DNA of 64,000 nt from Diploptera punctata (lineage: Eukaryota; Arthropoda; Insecta; Blattodea; Blaberidae): NCBI GenBank assembly GCA_030220185.1, contig JASPKZ010007250.1, positions 719,001-783,000 on the forward strand, in the 5' to 3' direction. The notes beneath the pieces were generated by a model. It did not search any database. It was given only the letters and a program-made list of their open reading frames with translations, and was not told the DNA's origin. Below are positions 1-10,375 of the stretch, one piece after another. The translations under genes and the position numbers were made by a program. Every line of letters begins with the position of its first letter. Position 1 is the stretch's first letter.

Positions 1-545
1 ACATGATTTTTGTCTCATGAGTATCTAAAAGCTGTACTTAGTGCAGTTTTTTTATCGTGTTTTCAAATATGTATTCGGAATTTCTCCATCACCCACAGTT
101 TTTTTTATTTCAATTTCAATTAATGGATTTAAATAATTATTTTTTTAATAAACCTAGATTTGTTCCCTGGAAATCTTGGCGCAGTGAGCGATGAGCACGG
201 GGAACACTTTCATCAGGAGATTTCAGCTCTGGAAAAGAGATATCAAGGCAAATGGAATCCTAATATGTTGGCCTATTATTGTTGGACCATCAAGAGGGAT
301 GCTCCACAGGCGAAATATAGCAGAAAATCGTCATTTCTTACTTTTTAGGTGAGTCCGAATGTTCGAATATTGTGTAGTAACGAATGTAGAAAATATTAAA
401 GTGTTTGAAATTATAAATGCATGTTCTCTCGGAAACCTTGTGTGATGGAGAAAAACCTATATCATATTTGGATTCAGGAGAAAAAATACTACAGAATCAC
501 ATATTTTTCTTTCCGAGACAAATTTTTTTTTTTTGTTGCTCAGTG
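1..545 (-). mobile_element. MITE-1 copy 1 (non-autonomous DNA transposon, cut by window edge)
   Basis: This is one of three copies of a ~540 bp element (others at 7428-7968 and 43693-44235); this one is reversed relative to them. Full copies begin CACTGAGCAACA (or CACTAAGCAACA) and end TGTTGACCAGTG, so the termini form a short imperfect inverted repeat. Here the CACTGAG end lies at 545 (read as CAGTG on the + strand), and the other end is lost just before base 1. The element contains the tail of a protein frame (see 160-348), so it is best read as an internally deleted derivative of a larger coding transposon. The superfamily is not assigned. Confidence 0.75.
160..348 (+). pseudogene. C-terminal fragment of a transposon-encoded protein inside MITE-1
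   Basis: The 62-residue frame contains the segments GAVSDEHGEHFHQEISALEK and WNPNMLAYYCWTIKRDAP, and ends at a TAG just inside the element. I recall this kind of segment (NLGAVSDEHGE..FHQ..KRYQGKW) as recurring in predicted arthropod proteins, which suggests a transposon protein tail; I cannot name the family with certainty. The start codon is not genuine, since the frame is simply what survives of the 3' end. The same region in the copies at 7428-7968 and 43693-44235 is disrupted. This copy is the best preserved of the three. Confidence 0.6.
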
Positions 546-559
546 TTATTAGTGCTAGT

Positions 560-885
560 GTATAGATAATTATCGTGATAGAAAAATAAAGAAATAAGGG
601 AAATTATGGGTGTACAAGAGGAGCCGGACATCATAGACATTATAGAAAAGAAAAGATTACAGTGGTATGGCCATGTCAAAAGAATGCCAGAGCAAATATT
701 GCCAAAAATTGTTATGGAATGGATCCCAATGGAAAGGAGGAAGACCGAAGAAAATTTGGATTGAAGGAGTACAAGCAACTATGAATATCAGAGGAATGGA
801 GGAAGATCAATAGATGGACAGAGAGGAATGACGTTTGGTTTCCGGAAGACGGCGGCAGCTGCCATGATACCGGATGATGGTGGTG
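560..885 (+). pseudogene. LINE-C reverse transcriptase tail, frameshifted
   Basis: Translation gives IIEKKRLQWYGHVKRMPEQ followed by LPKIVMEWIP and, after a frame slip around 735, a basic GRRK-like stretch. This is the conserved region downstream of the reverse transcriptase domain in many non-LTR retrotransposons (family pattern RWYGHVxRM...GRPxxxW). It is a 5'-truncated relic with no fingers/palm motifs. Related tails occur on the minus strand at 47690-47967 and 63070-63640. Confidence 0.7.
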
Positions 886-1465
886 AGAAAAATAATAAAT
901 CTTTCCATTACGTCGCCTAAAATATAGATTTACCGTTAATTCCCTGCTATTGTTCCTTACCTATCACAGGCTAAAATCACAAAATCTAACACGAACCTAG
1001 TTACCCTCATTGCTCACATCAAAAGATCCGCCGCAATAGACATGTTATTACGAGCATATCTTGTTTTCGTATCAAGCAATAACTAAACACAAGATTAATC
1101 AGATAAGCATGGCAGGAATCTATTTGATATCGTGATAAACTGATAGTGGTGATAAGCAATACACCTGAACTCAGAAGATGCTTTGTTTAAGACCAAAGGT
1201 TATGGGATTTTTTTTCCTTGTTTTGTAAGACACTATCTCCGTAAGTACCGAATTTTTTTTTTTCAGATATCTTTGCATACTCTGAGCATATTAAACGAAC
1301 TCAAAAGACAGTATATAATGTTCGTTAACATGCTCGTTCCTGGTTAGGAGGTTAGCGTTAAGAATTTTTAACCCTTAAATTGGCGATTCGGCATTTTCTC
1401 GTATCATTTATTTGAATGTTGCGGACCGCAAGGAAAACAGAATCATGTAAATAGTGTATTAGGAT
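886..1465. other. Unassigned AT-rich intergenic stretch
   Basis: I see no coding potential, RNA gene or recognisable repeat here. Open frames are short and lack family motifs. Confidence 0.5.
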
Positions 1466-1467
1466 TC

Positions 1468-1569
1468 GAGGTTGGGAAGTGGTTTTTACCGAATCGAGGG
1501 AAATTTTTAAAAACCTTGCTATCGCTCGGTTTTTAATTTCTGAGATTCTGTAAAAACCACTTCCCAACC
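1468..1569. repeat. Foldback repeat, copy 1
   Basis: A 20 bp arm GGTTGGGAAGTGGTTTTTAC (1470-1489) is mirrored by GTAAAAACCACTTCCCAACC (1550-1569), with a 60 bp interior rich in runs of A and T. The right half recurs at about 40855-41010 and 47425-47580 with the shared phrase CTGTAAAAACCACTTCCCAA (third copy has one change), so it is a dispersed family. It is probably a small non-autonomous element; the type is not known. Confidence 0.7.
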
Positions 1570-2040
1570 ACGCATTGTAATATACTATTGTTTCTAGTCA
1601 ACTGTCTTTTGTAATTGAATGTAGAATTCTGATTTTTTAAAATGTTTATTTTGTTTTAAGTTATAATTACATTATCAGGCATAAAATAGGTCTATGTCGG
1701 AATGTGCTTCATACTTCAGACACCAGGAAATTGAAGATTGAAGATGTTTGGTAGACACGTCATTGTACAAGTAAAAAAAAACAAGATTTACACAAACATG
1801 TGTCTATTTCGCACAATGACCAGTTTGAAAGTATTTGCTCTTTTTGTGCCCCAGAAATGTAATGACACACTTCACAAGAAGGTCTGGTACAAAGACCTAG
1901 TTCACATCAGATTTTACTTCGCATTTGTTTAAATTGTTTAAAATCAACAGTAGAAAAGAATGCGTTCACAACCAAGTGTGAAAGTGTTAAAGCTACTTTA
2001 AACGCAGTGAGACACGCTCTATACAACTAACTCACCAACA
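1570..2040. other. Unassigned intergenic stretch
   Basis: No recognisable gene or repeat. A 64-codon open frame at 1738-1932 has no family signature, and I treat it as chance. Confidence 0.5.
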
Positions 2041-2049
2041 CGCAGACAT

Positions 2050-2090
2050 AGGGACCCACGGTTTAAAGTCCATCCCGGAGGATTTGACCT
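2050..2090 (+). repeat. SINE-C body fragment
   Basis: The phrase GGGACCCACGGTTTAAAGTC is nearly identical to the SINE-C body at about 56995-57015. It is a short relic directly upstream of a LINE-A fragment. Confidence 0.55.
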
Positions 2091-2109
2091 TCGATTTTAA
2101 TAATAAGGA

Positions 2110-2368
2110 AGATATCGCACAATGTGCTATTCTACTAGTTAAATTATATGGATCTGAAACATGGACTCTTACTTTAAGGGAGGAAAGGAGATTATGGGTA
2201 TTTGAGAATACAGTTCTTAGGAAAATTTCTGGACCAAAGAGAGATGAACAGACAGGTGAATGGAGAAGACTACACAACAGTGAACTAAATGGTCTTTATA
2301 GGAAACCGGATATAATAAGAATAATTAAGTCTCGTAAACTGCGATGGGCAGGACATGTTCTAAGTTCC
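2110..2368 (+). pseudogene. LINE-A reverse transcriptase C-terminal fragment
   Basis: The frame reads LYGSETWTLTLREERRL, then KRDEQTGEWRRLHNSELNGL, then KSRKLRWAGHV, matching the LINE-A copy at 41461-42192 along its middle third. This is the post-palm part of the reverse transcriptase protein, so catalytic residues are absent. The match breaks at about 2368, where unrelated sequence begins, so both ends are truncated. It is not a functional gene. Confidence 0.85.
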
Positions 2369-2429
2369 AATTATACAACCTGCGCATGCTTTAACAAACG
2401 CGAAGCGGTTTACACTATGAAATCACGGG

Positions 2430-2565
2430 ATGCATCCAACATATACACGATATTTAACGAACCTAAAAGCTAACTTAACGCAATTTAAGTACTCTAACAT
2501 GTGAAAGACTAAGATAAAAGCTAACCGAACGCAATTTAAGCACTCTAACCTGTGAAAGATTGCAA
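2430..2565 (+). repeat. Two-copy short tandem repeat
   Basis: The phrase AAAAGCTAAC, CGCAATTTAAG, CTCTAAC, TGTGAAAGA occurs twice about 55 bases apart (2465-2510 and 2517-2562). Confidence 0.7.
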
Positions 2566-3120
2566 AGCCCAAAAATAAATACCGTAGTAAGTTCTGAAAT
2601 TCTAAAGTACATGTGTGCAGTTAATTAGTACATACTCTATGTTGGCTCTACTGGAATACCTATTTGTTGTTGCATAGAATATTCGTTACAATCAATATGG
2701 CTGCCACGCCTTCATGCTACGTAAGTAGTTAAATGCCATAGAAAAATATATTGAAATAATAGTTAGGAAACATGGCAAAATCATTGTAAATGGTGGGAAA
2801 TAATTTGAAAAATTAAACCCTAAGAATAAAATTTGGCAGGAGTTTATGAAGGAATTATTAAAGCCTCGTTCACAGGCTGTAAAGTTTAGCCGAATTAATT
2901 TTTTTAACCACATTAAATAATATCGGTCCCTTTTTAACACACATAGTTTTCACTTGCACTTTTCTTCCGGCTCCATGTACTCAGAATCTGGTCACGGTTT
3001 GTCGCAGTCACATCTGCTTGCGTACACTCCCTGAAGATAATCGCATCCGTGGAGAAGAAACCCGGTCATATATCTTGTTTTCTTCTTGTTAAGTTCTTGC
3101 AGTAGTTCCTTATAGGCTTT
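2566..3120. other. Unassigned intergenic stretch
   Basis: Nothing recognisable on either strand; open frames are short and AT-driven. Confidence 0.5.
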
Positions 3121-3124
3121 GGTG

Positions 3125-3232
3125 TATTATCCAAGGATTTTTCTATACTAAAATTCTATCGAACCCGGCTGGTTTTGAACCCGCGATCCTCGAGATTAGA
3201 GGCAAGAAACATAACACTAGACCGCCGGGGAC
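3125..3232 (-). mobile_element. SINE-C, tRNA-like head
   Basis: Read on the minus strand it contains an internal pol III box B-like GGGTTCAAAACC preceded by a box A-like CTAGTGTTATG. It parallels the fuller SINE-C copy at 56735-57128. It is a tRNA-derived short interspersed element, truncated. Confidence 0.6.
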
Positions 3233-3339
3233 GACAGATGAGTTACAATACTGTATGTAAAACGTGGTGTGTGGATTAGGGATAAATTAACTGGCAGCAA
3301 ATGAATTGACTCTAGCATATGCCGACGATATAGATACAC

Positions 3340-3450
3340 AGGGTGTAACATAACTCAACGGCAAAATTTCAGGAATGAGTTCCTCATATGGAGAGAATAA
3401 AAAAAGTGTATTACAACATGGGTCCGGAAATTGATAATTATAGAGTTATT
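3340..3450. repeat. Terminal-repeat fragment of a CAGGGTGT-type transposon
   Basis: TACACAGGGTGTAACATAAC resembles the outer terminal repeats of mariner/IS630-type elements such as that at 38097-38760, whose right end reads GCAACATCCTGTA. No internal coding part is visible. Confidence 0.35.
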
Positions 3451-3466
3451 CGAACTTTTATGAATG

Positions 3467-3530
3467 TAAGGGATCGAACCCGGGCCCGCTGCGTGACAAG
3501 GCAGCATGCTACCTCGAGACCAAAGCGGTG
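3467..3530 (-). mobile_element. SINE-A head fragment
   Basis: GATCGAACCCGGGCCCGCTG and GACAAGGCAGCATGCTACCT match the tRNA-like head of SINE-A on the minus strand. The body is missing. Confidence 0.8.
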
Positions 3531-3710
3531 AACTATATAATCAGTCGGATATTCTGAATTTTGTTAAAATTAATAGATTGGCCTGGGCTGGACACATTAT
3601 TCGTATGGACAGCAAAAGGATTTCAAAAATAATTTACAATGAGCAACCTCTATTGGCGAGAAAAGTTGGAAGACCTAAATTAAGATGGGAGAATAGTTTA
3701 ATTCAACTCA
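3531..3710 (+). pseudogene. LINE reverse transcriptase tail, distinct family
   Basis: The frame reads LYNQSDILNFVKINRLAWAG, then HIIRMDSKR, then ARKVGRPKLRWENSLIQ. The layout (RLAWAGH...GRPKLRWE) is the same post-RT region as LINE-A, but the residues differ enough to indicate another family. It is truncated on both sides: SINE-A lies upstream and module F downstream. Confidence 0.75.
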
Positions 3711-3712
3711 TT

Positions 3713-4035
3713 CCATCCATAGTAATTCTGCCCGAAGGCAGGTCCTTCACTGCAATCATAGCTTTTTAATCCTATGCTTGCAGCTTTACTAGGGAATTGT
3801 AGGTGTGGTAGCTTCCCGTTGCTTTCCACACCGGTGAAGGATGATGACGATGATGATGATGATGGCCATATGATTTCGGGGACCGTTTGGGCCTTAAAGT
3901 TTTCCTGACATTTGTCTTACAGGTGAGGAAAAACCCCGATAAAAACCTCACCCAGAAAAACTGCCCTGACCGGGGATCGAACCCGGGCCCGCGATGTGAC
4001 AAGGCAGCACGCTACCTTGAGACCACAGCGGTGGA
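3713..4035 (-). mobile_element. Composite SINE-A with module-F tail
   Basis: In minus orientation this is: tRNA-like head (about 4035-3970, box B-like GGTTCGATCC), SINE-A body with ACCTGTAAGACAAATGTCAG, an (ATC)n spacer at 3838-3865, then module F (3838-3713) ending GGCAGAATTACTATGGATGG. The same order is seen near 10048-10375 and 33930-34143, so head, body and F form one recurrent element. Confidence 0.8.
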
Positions 4036-4039
4036 CTTC

Positions 4040-4925
4040 AGGACATTAAGATTTTAAAAATAAGAAACTGCAAATACGATTTGAAGGCGATGAAGATGAG
4101 ATATATAATAAATAAACCAATGGAAGAATATACAAAATGGGGACTGAATATAAATTTACAAAAAACAGAATATATGTGTTTGGGAAAGGATGTGGATGGC
4201 CTCATACTCGAAACAGTGAAGATAAAGAAATGTTAAATTTTTAAATATCTTGGGCCAATAATTACAAGTTTAGGTATATGTGACAGATATGTACAAACAA
4301 ATATTGCAATGGCAAAAAAATGCAACTAAGACATTACATGGAATAATTTGGAACAAAAATATTACAAAGGAAGCTAAAATGAAAAAATATATAAGAGCAT
4401 AATATAGAATGTTTGGTCATATGTAAGTGAAATTGGTCTTTGACGGAATTACAAAAGAATAACATTAGAACTGTTGAATTTGTTTATCTTAGAAGAAGCC
4501 TTCAAAAAACAAGACAGGATAAAATAAGAAATGAATTCCTTTGGAGAGAAACGAATGTCACCACATCTGTTAAGAGGATTGAAAATCAAACTTTTAAATG
4601 ATATGGTCATGTATAAAGAATGGAAAATTAAAGAAGGCCAAAAAATTCATACCAATGGTCATCCCCGGGAAGAAATAAACGTGGCAGACCAAGATGGAAA
4701 TGGAAAACCTATGTCAAAACTATAATGGATGACAGGAATTTGGAAGAAGGGAGATTGGAATGACAGAAATAAATGAAAACTGAAGTCGGCACTCCTATAA
4801 GTGGGGGAAAGCCAAAGAAGAAGAAAAATAAAAACTGGGAGAATGAAGCTCAGGACAGGGAAGTCTGGCATAAGCTTCTGAAGATGGCCACTGCCCACGT
4901 GGGGCTGTCGAGCCATTAATGATGA
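4040..4925 (+). pseudogene. LINE-D reverse transcriptase, heavily broken
   Basis: Frame pieces KWGLNINLQKTEYMCLG and FKYLGPIITS are the conserved region downstream of the catalytic YADD of non-LTR reverse transcriptases. Later pieces (VADQDGNGKPMSKL) are the usual post-RT tail in a shifted frame. Numerous stops and frameshifts occur. The unit ends in a GATGATGAT tail near 4925, typical of the 3' ends of several LINE families in this window. Confidence 0.7.
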
Positions 4926-5284
4926 TGATATGAATTAATAGAATGTGAGTTCCATTGTGCGAACTATAGTAGAAACTTGTCCAGTTTTTGAAGTAGTTCG
5001 TAATGAGGTTAAGCTCACCTTGGGGATGCAACATAGTAAGATGATGAAGAAGAGGATTGGTGTGGACCTTGAGCATTATTCACATAATAAGATGACTGTG
5101 CAGAAAAGGTCATCGCCGCAATTCGCATAGTGGGTGTAAGTATAACTCTTCTGACTAACAGAGTGTAAAAACGTTTTTCTTTTCTTAAAGTGTCATTCAT
5201 TGCTTTTGTTTCTCCTCATGTATTACCCATCCAAGTGTTTTGTGTAGGCGGAAAATATGTTAACTAACAAACTGTCTTTCTCTT
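4926..5284. other. Unassigned stretch
   Basis: A 61-codon frame at 4945-5130 (+) follows the LINE-D tail. It has no family signature and a competing frame exists on the other strand, so I do not call it a gene. Confidence 0.45.
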
Positions 5285-5294
5285 TCTATTCCTT

Positions 5295-5610
5295 ACTATG
5301 TTGCCACTTCCTGTCCTTTGAATTATGTTGTTTGATTGACAGGTAGAGAACTGACAAATACTATGTATTTTAATGATCCGTCGTTCTGCGTGGTCAGTGG
5401 CAGAATGACTAACTTGACAACCCTGTTACTTTTGGGGTTACGTCTAGGAATGAGCTGTCCCTTCCTTGCCCTTCTCATTGCATGTTGCCACTTGTGATTC
5501 ATTGTCAGGCTGGTAATGGAGAGACGACAAATACTGTGATTTTAAGTGATCCGACCGCTTGAGCGTTCAGTGCTTAAATGACTAATTTGACAACCATGTT
5601 AAGATCTTTC
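5295..5610 (+). repeat. Two-copy diverged tandem repeat (~180-190 bp)
   Basis: Two successive blocks share, in order, TGTTGCCACTT, ATTG.CAGG, GA.GACAAATACT, TGATCCG, AATGACTAA.TTGACAACC and ATGTTA or TGTTAC. The first block runs about 5298-5430 and the second about 5483-5603. They are diverged, so the duplication is old. Confidence 0.7.
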
Positions 5611-5846
5611 ACACGTGTTTAGGGATTCTCCCCCCACATTTGAAGTTGAAAAATTTCAATTCGTGATCGGATGTACAGTTTTCTCCTACATCCCTTCCAT
5701 AGATTCAGTAGATCGGCGACACTAGCGCTAAAACTCTTCCCCTCCGCCCGTGAACAGTTAACTTGGATGTGTAATAATTTCACGTAGGCCTATATAACTT
5801 ATAGAGGAAAGAAAAATTGGATAACCAACTCATTATCAAAACATTC

Positions 5847-6506
5847 TTATAAGTAATGCCACGAGTGATTTCCAATTGATCTAGAGGATTTATCTAGAGA
5901 ATTTGGAAATCAAGAGTGGCATTTGTTAGGACAATTTACGAATAAAATTAAGCTGTTTATTCACAAATCATTATTTAAATACAGTTATTTTAAAATATTT
6001 ATATATTTAATGTAAACGGCGATGTTTGAAAACAAATGAGAAATGTTTGGTTATGTTTTATTTGTTCATCACTACAACTTGATCATTTATGTATTGCCAA
6101 ATAGGATCGCAATATTGTAAGAATGTACCCTAGTGGGGAAAAAAGCAACACGTCAAACTTGTATATTATAACCAACATTATAGGTTATTAATTCATTTTT
6201 TTTCGGAAACAATCCAGTAAAATCAGTATTTAAAAAGACAATTATTGAACGCATAATTATCAAATGTGTAGTTCGAAGGAATCTGTGCATTATTTGCTAT
6301 ATTCAACGTATTTGTTAGTGAATCAGTCACCGCAAAATAATGCTCTGACCTATCCTGAATACTTCAAAGAAGGAGCTTTCTTTATTTTGGTAATCAAAAT
6401 TCAATAATTATCAAGGTGAAACACGATTGTGATTGGTTGTAAAACAAAATTCATTGAAACGTTATTGGCCTTTCACCCCCATTTTGGGTATGAATTAAAT
6501 AGTCAA
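5847..6506 (+). mobile_element. Element R copy 1
   Basis: A ~660 bp dispersed element with no coding frame. It begins TTATAAGTAATGCCACGAGT, followed at once by a hairpin (GTGATTTCCAA ... TTTGGAAATC). It ends GTATGAATTAAATAGTC. Internal landmarks are TGTAAACGGCGATGTTTGAA and GATTGTGATTGGTTGTAAAA. Other copies are at 13184, 20448 (partial), 24527, 25196 and 26650. The class is unknown; the lack of frames suggests a non-autonomous element. Confidence 0.8.
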
Positions 6507-6537
6507 TAAAATATGTATTCTAGAAATTCTAAACTTC

Positions 6538-6900
6538 ATCATCATCATCATCATCCTTCACGGATTAGGTATTTTCCTGTCCCGATCTCACATCTGTTCA
6601 GCCCAGCACTTTCTTGGTTTTCCCACCGATCTTCGTCCTCCAGGATTATACATCAACGCCATCTTTGGTATCCTATCCTCTGTCATTTTTTGCAGATGTT
6701 CTATCCAATTGTTCCTGTGTTCTTCTATTTGTTGAAGAAGTGGTTGTACTTTTAGTTCCTCTGTAATATTTTCATTTCTAATATGTTCTTCTCTTGTACA
6801 ACCTTTCTCAGCCCGTAGGGAACTCATTTATGCTGTCTGAATTTTACTTTTTTTTATTTTTTCTTCAGGGCCCAGGTCTCACTTCTTAGGCAATAAATTA
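6538..6900 (-). pseudogene. LINE-B reverse transcriptase tail
   Basis: The minus strand gives GCTREEHIRNENITEELKVQ, NNWIEHLQKM and RIPKMALMYNPGGRRSVGKP. It matches the LINE-B copy at 31708-32345 almost residue for residue. The 3' end is at 6538 with a (CAT)n tail, as in other LINE-B copies. It is 5' truncated near 6900. Confidence 0.85.
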
Positions 6901-7427
6901 TAATAAAATTTACTACTCAATACCAGTCGCTGGTAACAACTGAGAGAAATTCAACGAGCATAGAATGATGAGAAGAAGTGAATCCAATCACCCTAAAAGT
7001 ACCACTACACTCACCCTCAATAAAAAACCGTCCCTACATTTATCCTAGTTTCAGGTCTGATTGAGGTGCCACCAGTACATGTCCTACACCACTCTGACCT
7101 TCAAATGACATGACCTGTCGGAAGAGGATATTTAAGCTCTTGATCCCACACTTTTTGAACACAAAGGACATGGAGGGCATCCACGGATGAGAGAGCACAA
7201 CCCAGAGAGCATGAACATTTAACAGGTTAGCTGTTATGGACAGAGGTCCTGCGTCAAGCAGAAACATCCGCTCCAGGTTATGGATGAAGAACATCCGCAC
7301 ATGTTTACTCCTATATTATAATTTCTAAGTTGATTCTTTCACCTGACTTCAACGCAATTTAAGACAAGATGCATCATTCATTCACGCATTGAGACTAAAT
7401 AATACTAATATAGGATAAATCCGACAA
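6901..7427. other. Unassigned stretch
   Basis: Somewhat more mixed base composition around 7045-7300 with an 86-codon minus-strand frame. No family motif is recognised and I see no related copy in the window. Confidence 0.45.
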
Positions 7428-7968
7428 CACTAAGCAACAAAAAATAAACATTTTTTTTTCAGAAAGAAAAATATGTGATTCTGATAGTATTCTTTCTCTT
7501 GAATTCAAATATGATATCGGCTTTTCTCCATCACGCAAGGTTTCCGAGAGACAGGAATTTATAATTTCAAACACTTTAATAGTTTCTACATTCGTAACTA
7601 CTCAATATTCGGTCTCACCTAGAAAGTAAGACATGGCGATTTTCTGCTATATTTCGCCTGTCGAGCATCCCTCTTGATGGCCCAACAATAATCGGCCAGA
7701 TATTAGGATTTCATTTGCATTGATATCTATTTTCCATAGCTTAAATCTCCTAATGAAAGTGTTCCCCGTTTTATTTTACAATGGACAAATGGACGAAAAA
7801 ACGTTTATTAAAAAATAATTATTTAAATCCATTATTTGAAATTGAAATAAAAAAAACTGTGGTTGATGGAGAAATTCCGAATAGGCCTACATATTTAAAA
7901 ACACGATAAAAATACTGCATTAAGTACAACTATTGATACTCATGAGACAAAAATCATGTTGACCAGTG
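7428..7968 (+). mobile_element. MITE-1 copy 2
   Basis: This is a full-length copy, CACTAAGCAACA to TGTTGACCAGTG, co-linear with copy 3 and reversed relative to copy 1. The transposon protein tail on its minus strand (about 7640-7790) carries changes that destroy the frame. The flanks are not an obvious TSD. Confidence 0.8.
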
Positions 7969-7989
7969 TTATTAGAAGTGGAGGTTTAC

Positions 7990-8085
7990 TTGAAATCCGA
8001 AATTAAAAAACTGCCTAAACGACTGGGCAGTTAGAAGTGGATGTTTACCTGAATTCCGAAATTAAAAGCTGACTTGGTTTGAGAC
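7990..8085 (+). repeat. Two-copy short tandem repeat
   Basis: TTAGAAGTGGAGGTTTACTT and TTAGAAGTGGATGTTTACCT start about 58 bases apart, each followed by GAA.TCCGAAATTAAAA. It abuts the right end of MITE-1 copy 2. Confidence 0.75.
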
Positions 8086-8340
8086 TTGAAAGCGAATGTA
8101 ATTTTTTTCGCCCAATGGGTTGCTGGCCCAGAGGAGTATTATTGTGGGGTTCCCACTAATGTAGCATTTCCTCTACATTAAGGCGATGTGGTTACATTGT
8201 CAGTACTCGGTCCTCAGAGCTTCATTTGTAATAGCAGGTTGCACCACGAGCAGGTTGTGGATGTGGTTTGGATAGGAGAGGTGATGAAATGCACATCACT
8301 ATCCCTTACGATTTATGCGCCGTACAACAGTCTACACAAA
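8086..8340. other. Unassigned stretch
   Basis: No gene or repeat recognised; moderate GC around 8115-8280. Confidence 0.45.
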
Positions 8341-8344
8341 GTGG

Positions 8345-8605
8345 GACCATTAAAGAAATAAGGAAATTATGGAAGAGTTGGATGTAGAACCCATTCTTCA
8401 CTGCATAAAAAAAACTACCAGAATAACTGGAAAGCCCATCTTCAACGAATGCTGTCTCATAGAATTCCAAAAGCCATGCTTCGTTACTGACCCCAAGGCA
8501 AAAGATCGCTGGGACGTCCAAAAAAGCGCTGGATGGAAAAATCCTCTTTGAGACCGTAACAGGCCACACGGCCTAATACTTGCATGGATGATGATGATGA
8601 TGATG
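8345..8605 (+). pseudogene. LINE-B-like reverse transcriptase tail
   Basis: In one frame the piece NYQNNWKAHLQRMLSHRIPK is followed by PQGKRSLGRPKKRWM, the canonical post-RT tail, with one stop between them. Other open frames through this region are shadows. The 3' end carries (GAT)n at 8587-8605. Confidence 0.8.
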
Positions 8606-9100
8606 AAAAACTGACTATTAACCGACATGTTTGGTTCGTCTCAGCGTGTACCATACAATTTAATTAATCTCTAATATCTCATTTATTTAGGCGTAGTAAC
8701 GCACGGCGGGTATTAGCTAGTAGTTTATAAATATTTTATTAAATTGTCACATATTCGTACAACATTCTGTTCTGTTGTTTGTTATGTCAACGTAGGGGTC
8801 ATATTTTCCTGTTGCTGCAAGTTTCCTTTCTGTAAGAAGTTAGCAATGTTGACCTACCCGCCTGTTCACGGTAAGTGATTACGTCACTCTGTTGTACAAA
8901 CTGGATTTCTGTATTAATTAAATCTAGGAATCTAAATAGAACCTTGAATACGTCATGGCTCAACTATGCATGCGTTGTCAATTACATTTATTATAAAAAA
9001 AAACTTGAATTTACGAGCGTCCTGTTTCCTACACTGATAACTATGCCTCGGAAAGGAAACATCTTTTTTTATTAATTATGTATGAAGACGAGGTCCAACA
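8606..9100. other. Unassigned AT-rich stretch
   Basis: No gene or repeat recognised. Confidence 0.5.
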
Positions 9101-9101
9101 T

Positions 9102-10047
9102 CCATCCACCCATAGTAATTCTGCTCGAGGGCAGCCTTTCACTGCAATTATAGCATTTTCATGCTATGCTTTGCAGCTTTACTAGGGAATTATAGGTGTG
9201 GTAGCTTCCCGTTGCTTTCCACACCGCGAAGGATGATGATGATGATGATGGCCGGATGATTTTTGGGGACCGAGATCCAACATAATATATATTCATCCAT
9301 AGTAATTCTGCCCCAAAGCTGGTCCTTCACTGCAATCATAGCATTTTCATGTTATGCTTTGCAGCTTTACTAGGGAATTATAGGTGTGGTAGCTTCCCGT
9401 TGCTTTCCACACCGCGAAGGATGATGCTGATGATGATGGCCGGATGATTTTTTGGGACCGAGATCCAACATAATATATATCCATCCATAGTAATTCTGCC
9501 CGAAAGCAGGTCCTTCACTGCAACCATAGCATTTTCATGCTATGCTTTGCAGCTTTACTAGGGAATTATAGGTGTGGTAGCTTCCCGTTTCTTTCCACAC
9601 CGCGAAGGATGATGCTGATGATGATGGCCGGATGATTTTTGGGGACCCAGATCCAACATAATATATATCCATCCATAGTAATTCTGCCCGAAGGCAGGTC
9701 CTTCACTGCAATCATAGCATTTTCATGCTATGCTTGCAGCTTTACTAGGGAATAGGTGTGGTAGCTTTCCGTTGCTTTCCACACCGCGAAGGATGATGAT
9801 GATGGCCGGATGATTTTTGGGGACCGAGATCCAACATAATATATATCCATCCATAGTAATTCTGCCCGAAAGCAGGTCCTTCACTGCAATCATAGCATTT
9901 TATGCTGTGCTTGCAGCTTTACTAGGGAATTATAGGTGTGGTAGCTTCCCGTTGCTTTCCACACCGCGAAGGATGATGATGATAATGATAAGCATGATGA
10001 TGATGGCCGGATGATTTTTGGGGACCGAGATCCAACATAATATATCC
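9102..10047 (+). repeat. Tandem array of module F (five units, ~185-190 bp)
   Basis: Each unit carries ATCCATAGTAATTCTGCCCG, GCAGGTCCTTCACTGCAATC, TTTACTAGGGAATTATAGGT and GCTTTCCACACCGCGAAGG. Then come a (GAT)n run, GGCCGGATGATTTTTGGGGA (the inner end of the SINE-A body) and the linker AGATCCAACATAATATAT. The anchor TAGTAATTCTG occurs at about 9113, 9300, 9488, 9677 and 9854, and again at 10053 in the following full composite. Spacing is 187, 188, 189, 177 and 199; differences come from (GAT)n length and small deletions. Confidence 0.9.
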
Positions 10048-10169
10048 ATCCATAGTAATTCTGCCCGAAGGCAGGTCCTTCACTGCAATCATAGCATTTT
10101 ATGCTGTGCTTGCAGCTTTACTAGGGAATTATAGGTGTGGTAGCTTCCCGTTGCTTTCCACACCGGTGA

Positions 10170-10204
<35 letters not shown>

Positions 10205-10375
10205 AAGGATGATGATGATGGCCATACGATTTCGCGGACCGTTGGGGCCTTAACGTTTTCATGGCATTTGTCTTACAGGTGAGGAAAAACCCCGATAAAT
10301 ACCTCATCCAGAAAAACTGCCCCGACCGGGTATCGAGCCCGGGCCCGCTGTGTGACAAGGCAGCACGCTAATTAG
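10048..10375 (-). mobile_element. Composite SINE-A with module-F tail, 5' end lost
   Basis: This is the last F unit of the tandem array running straight into a SINE-A body and head (minus orientation): GTCTTACAGGTGAGGAAAAA, then GGTATCGAGCCCGGGCCCGC. The (GAT)n run between F and the body is long (10172-10220). The outermost head is cut at about 10372 by a Penelope-like 3' end. Confidence 0.85.

Noticed and set aside
5015..5200. Short frames after the LINE-D tail as a host gene
   Set aside because: Competing frames on both strands, no motif, and position next to a degenerate LINE.
6513..6755. Plus-strand open frame with a histidine run
   Set aside because: It is the antisense of a LINE-B tail; the histidines are the (CAT)n tail of the LINE. 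The same applies to similar frames at 10089, 22651 and 3772.
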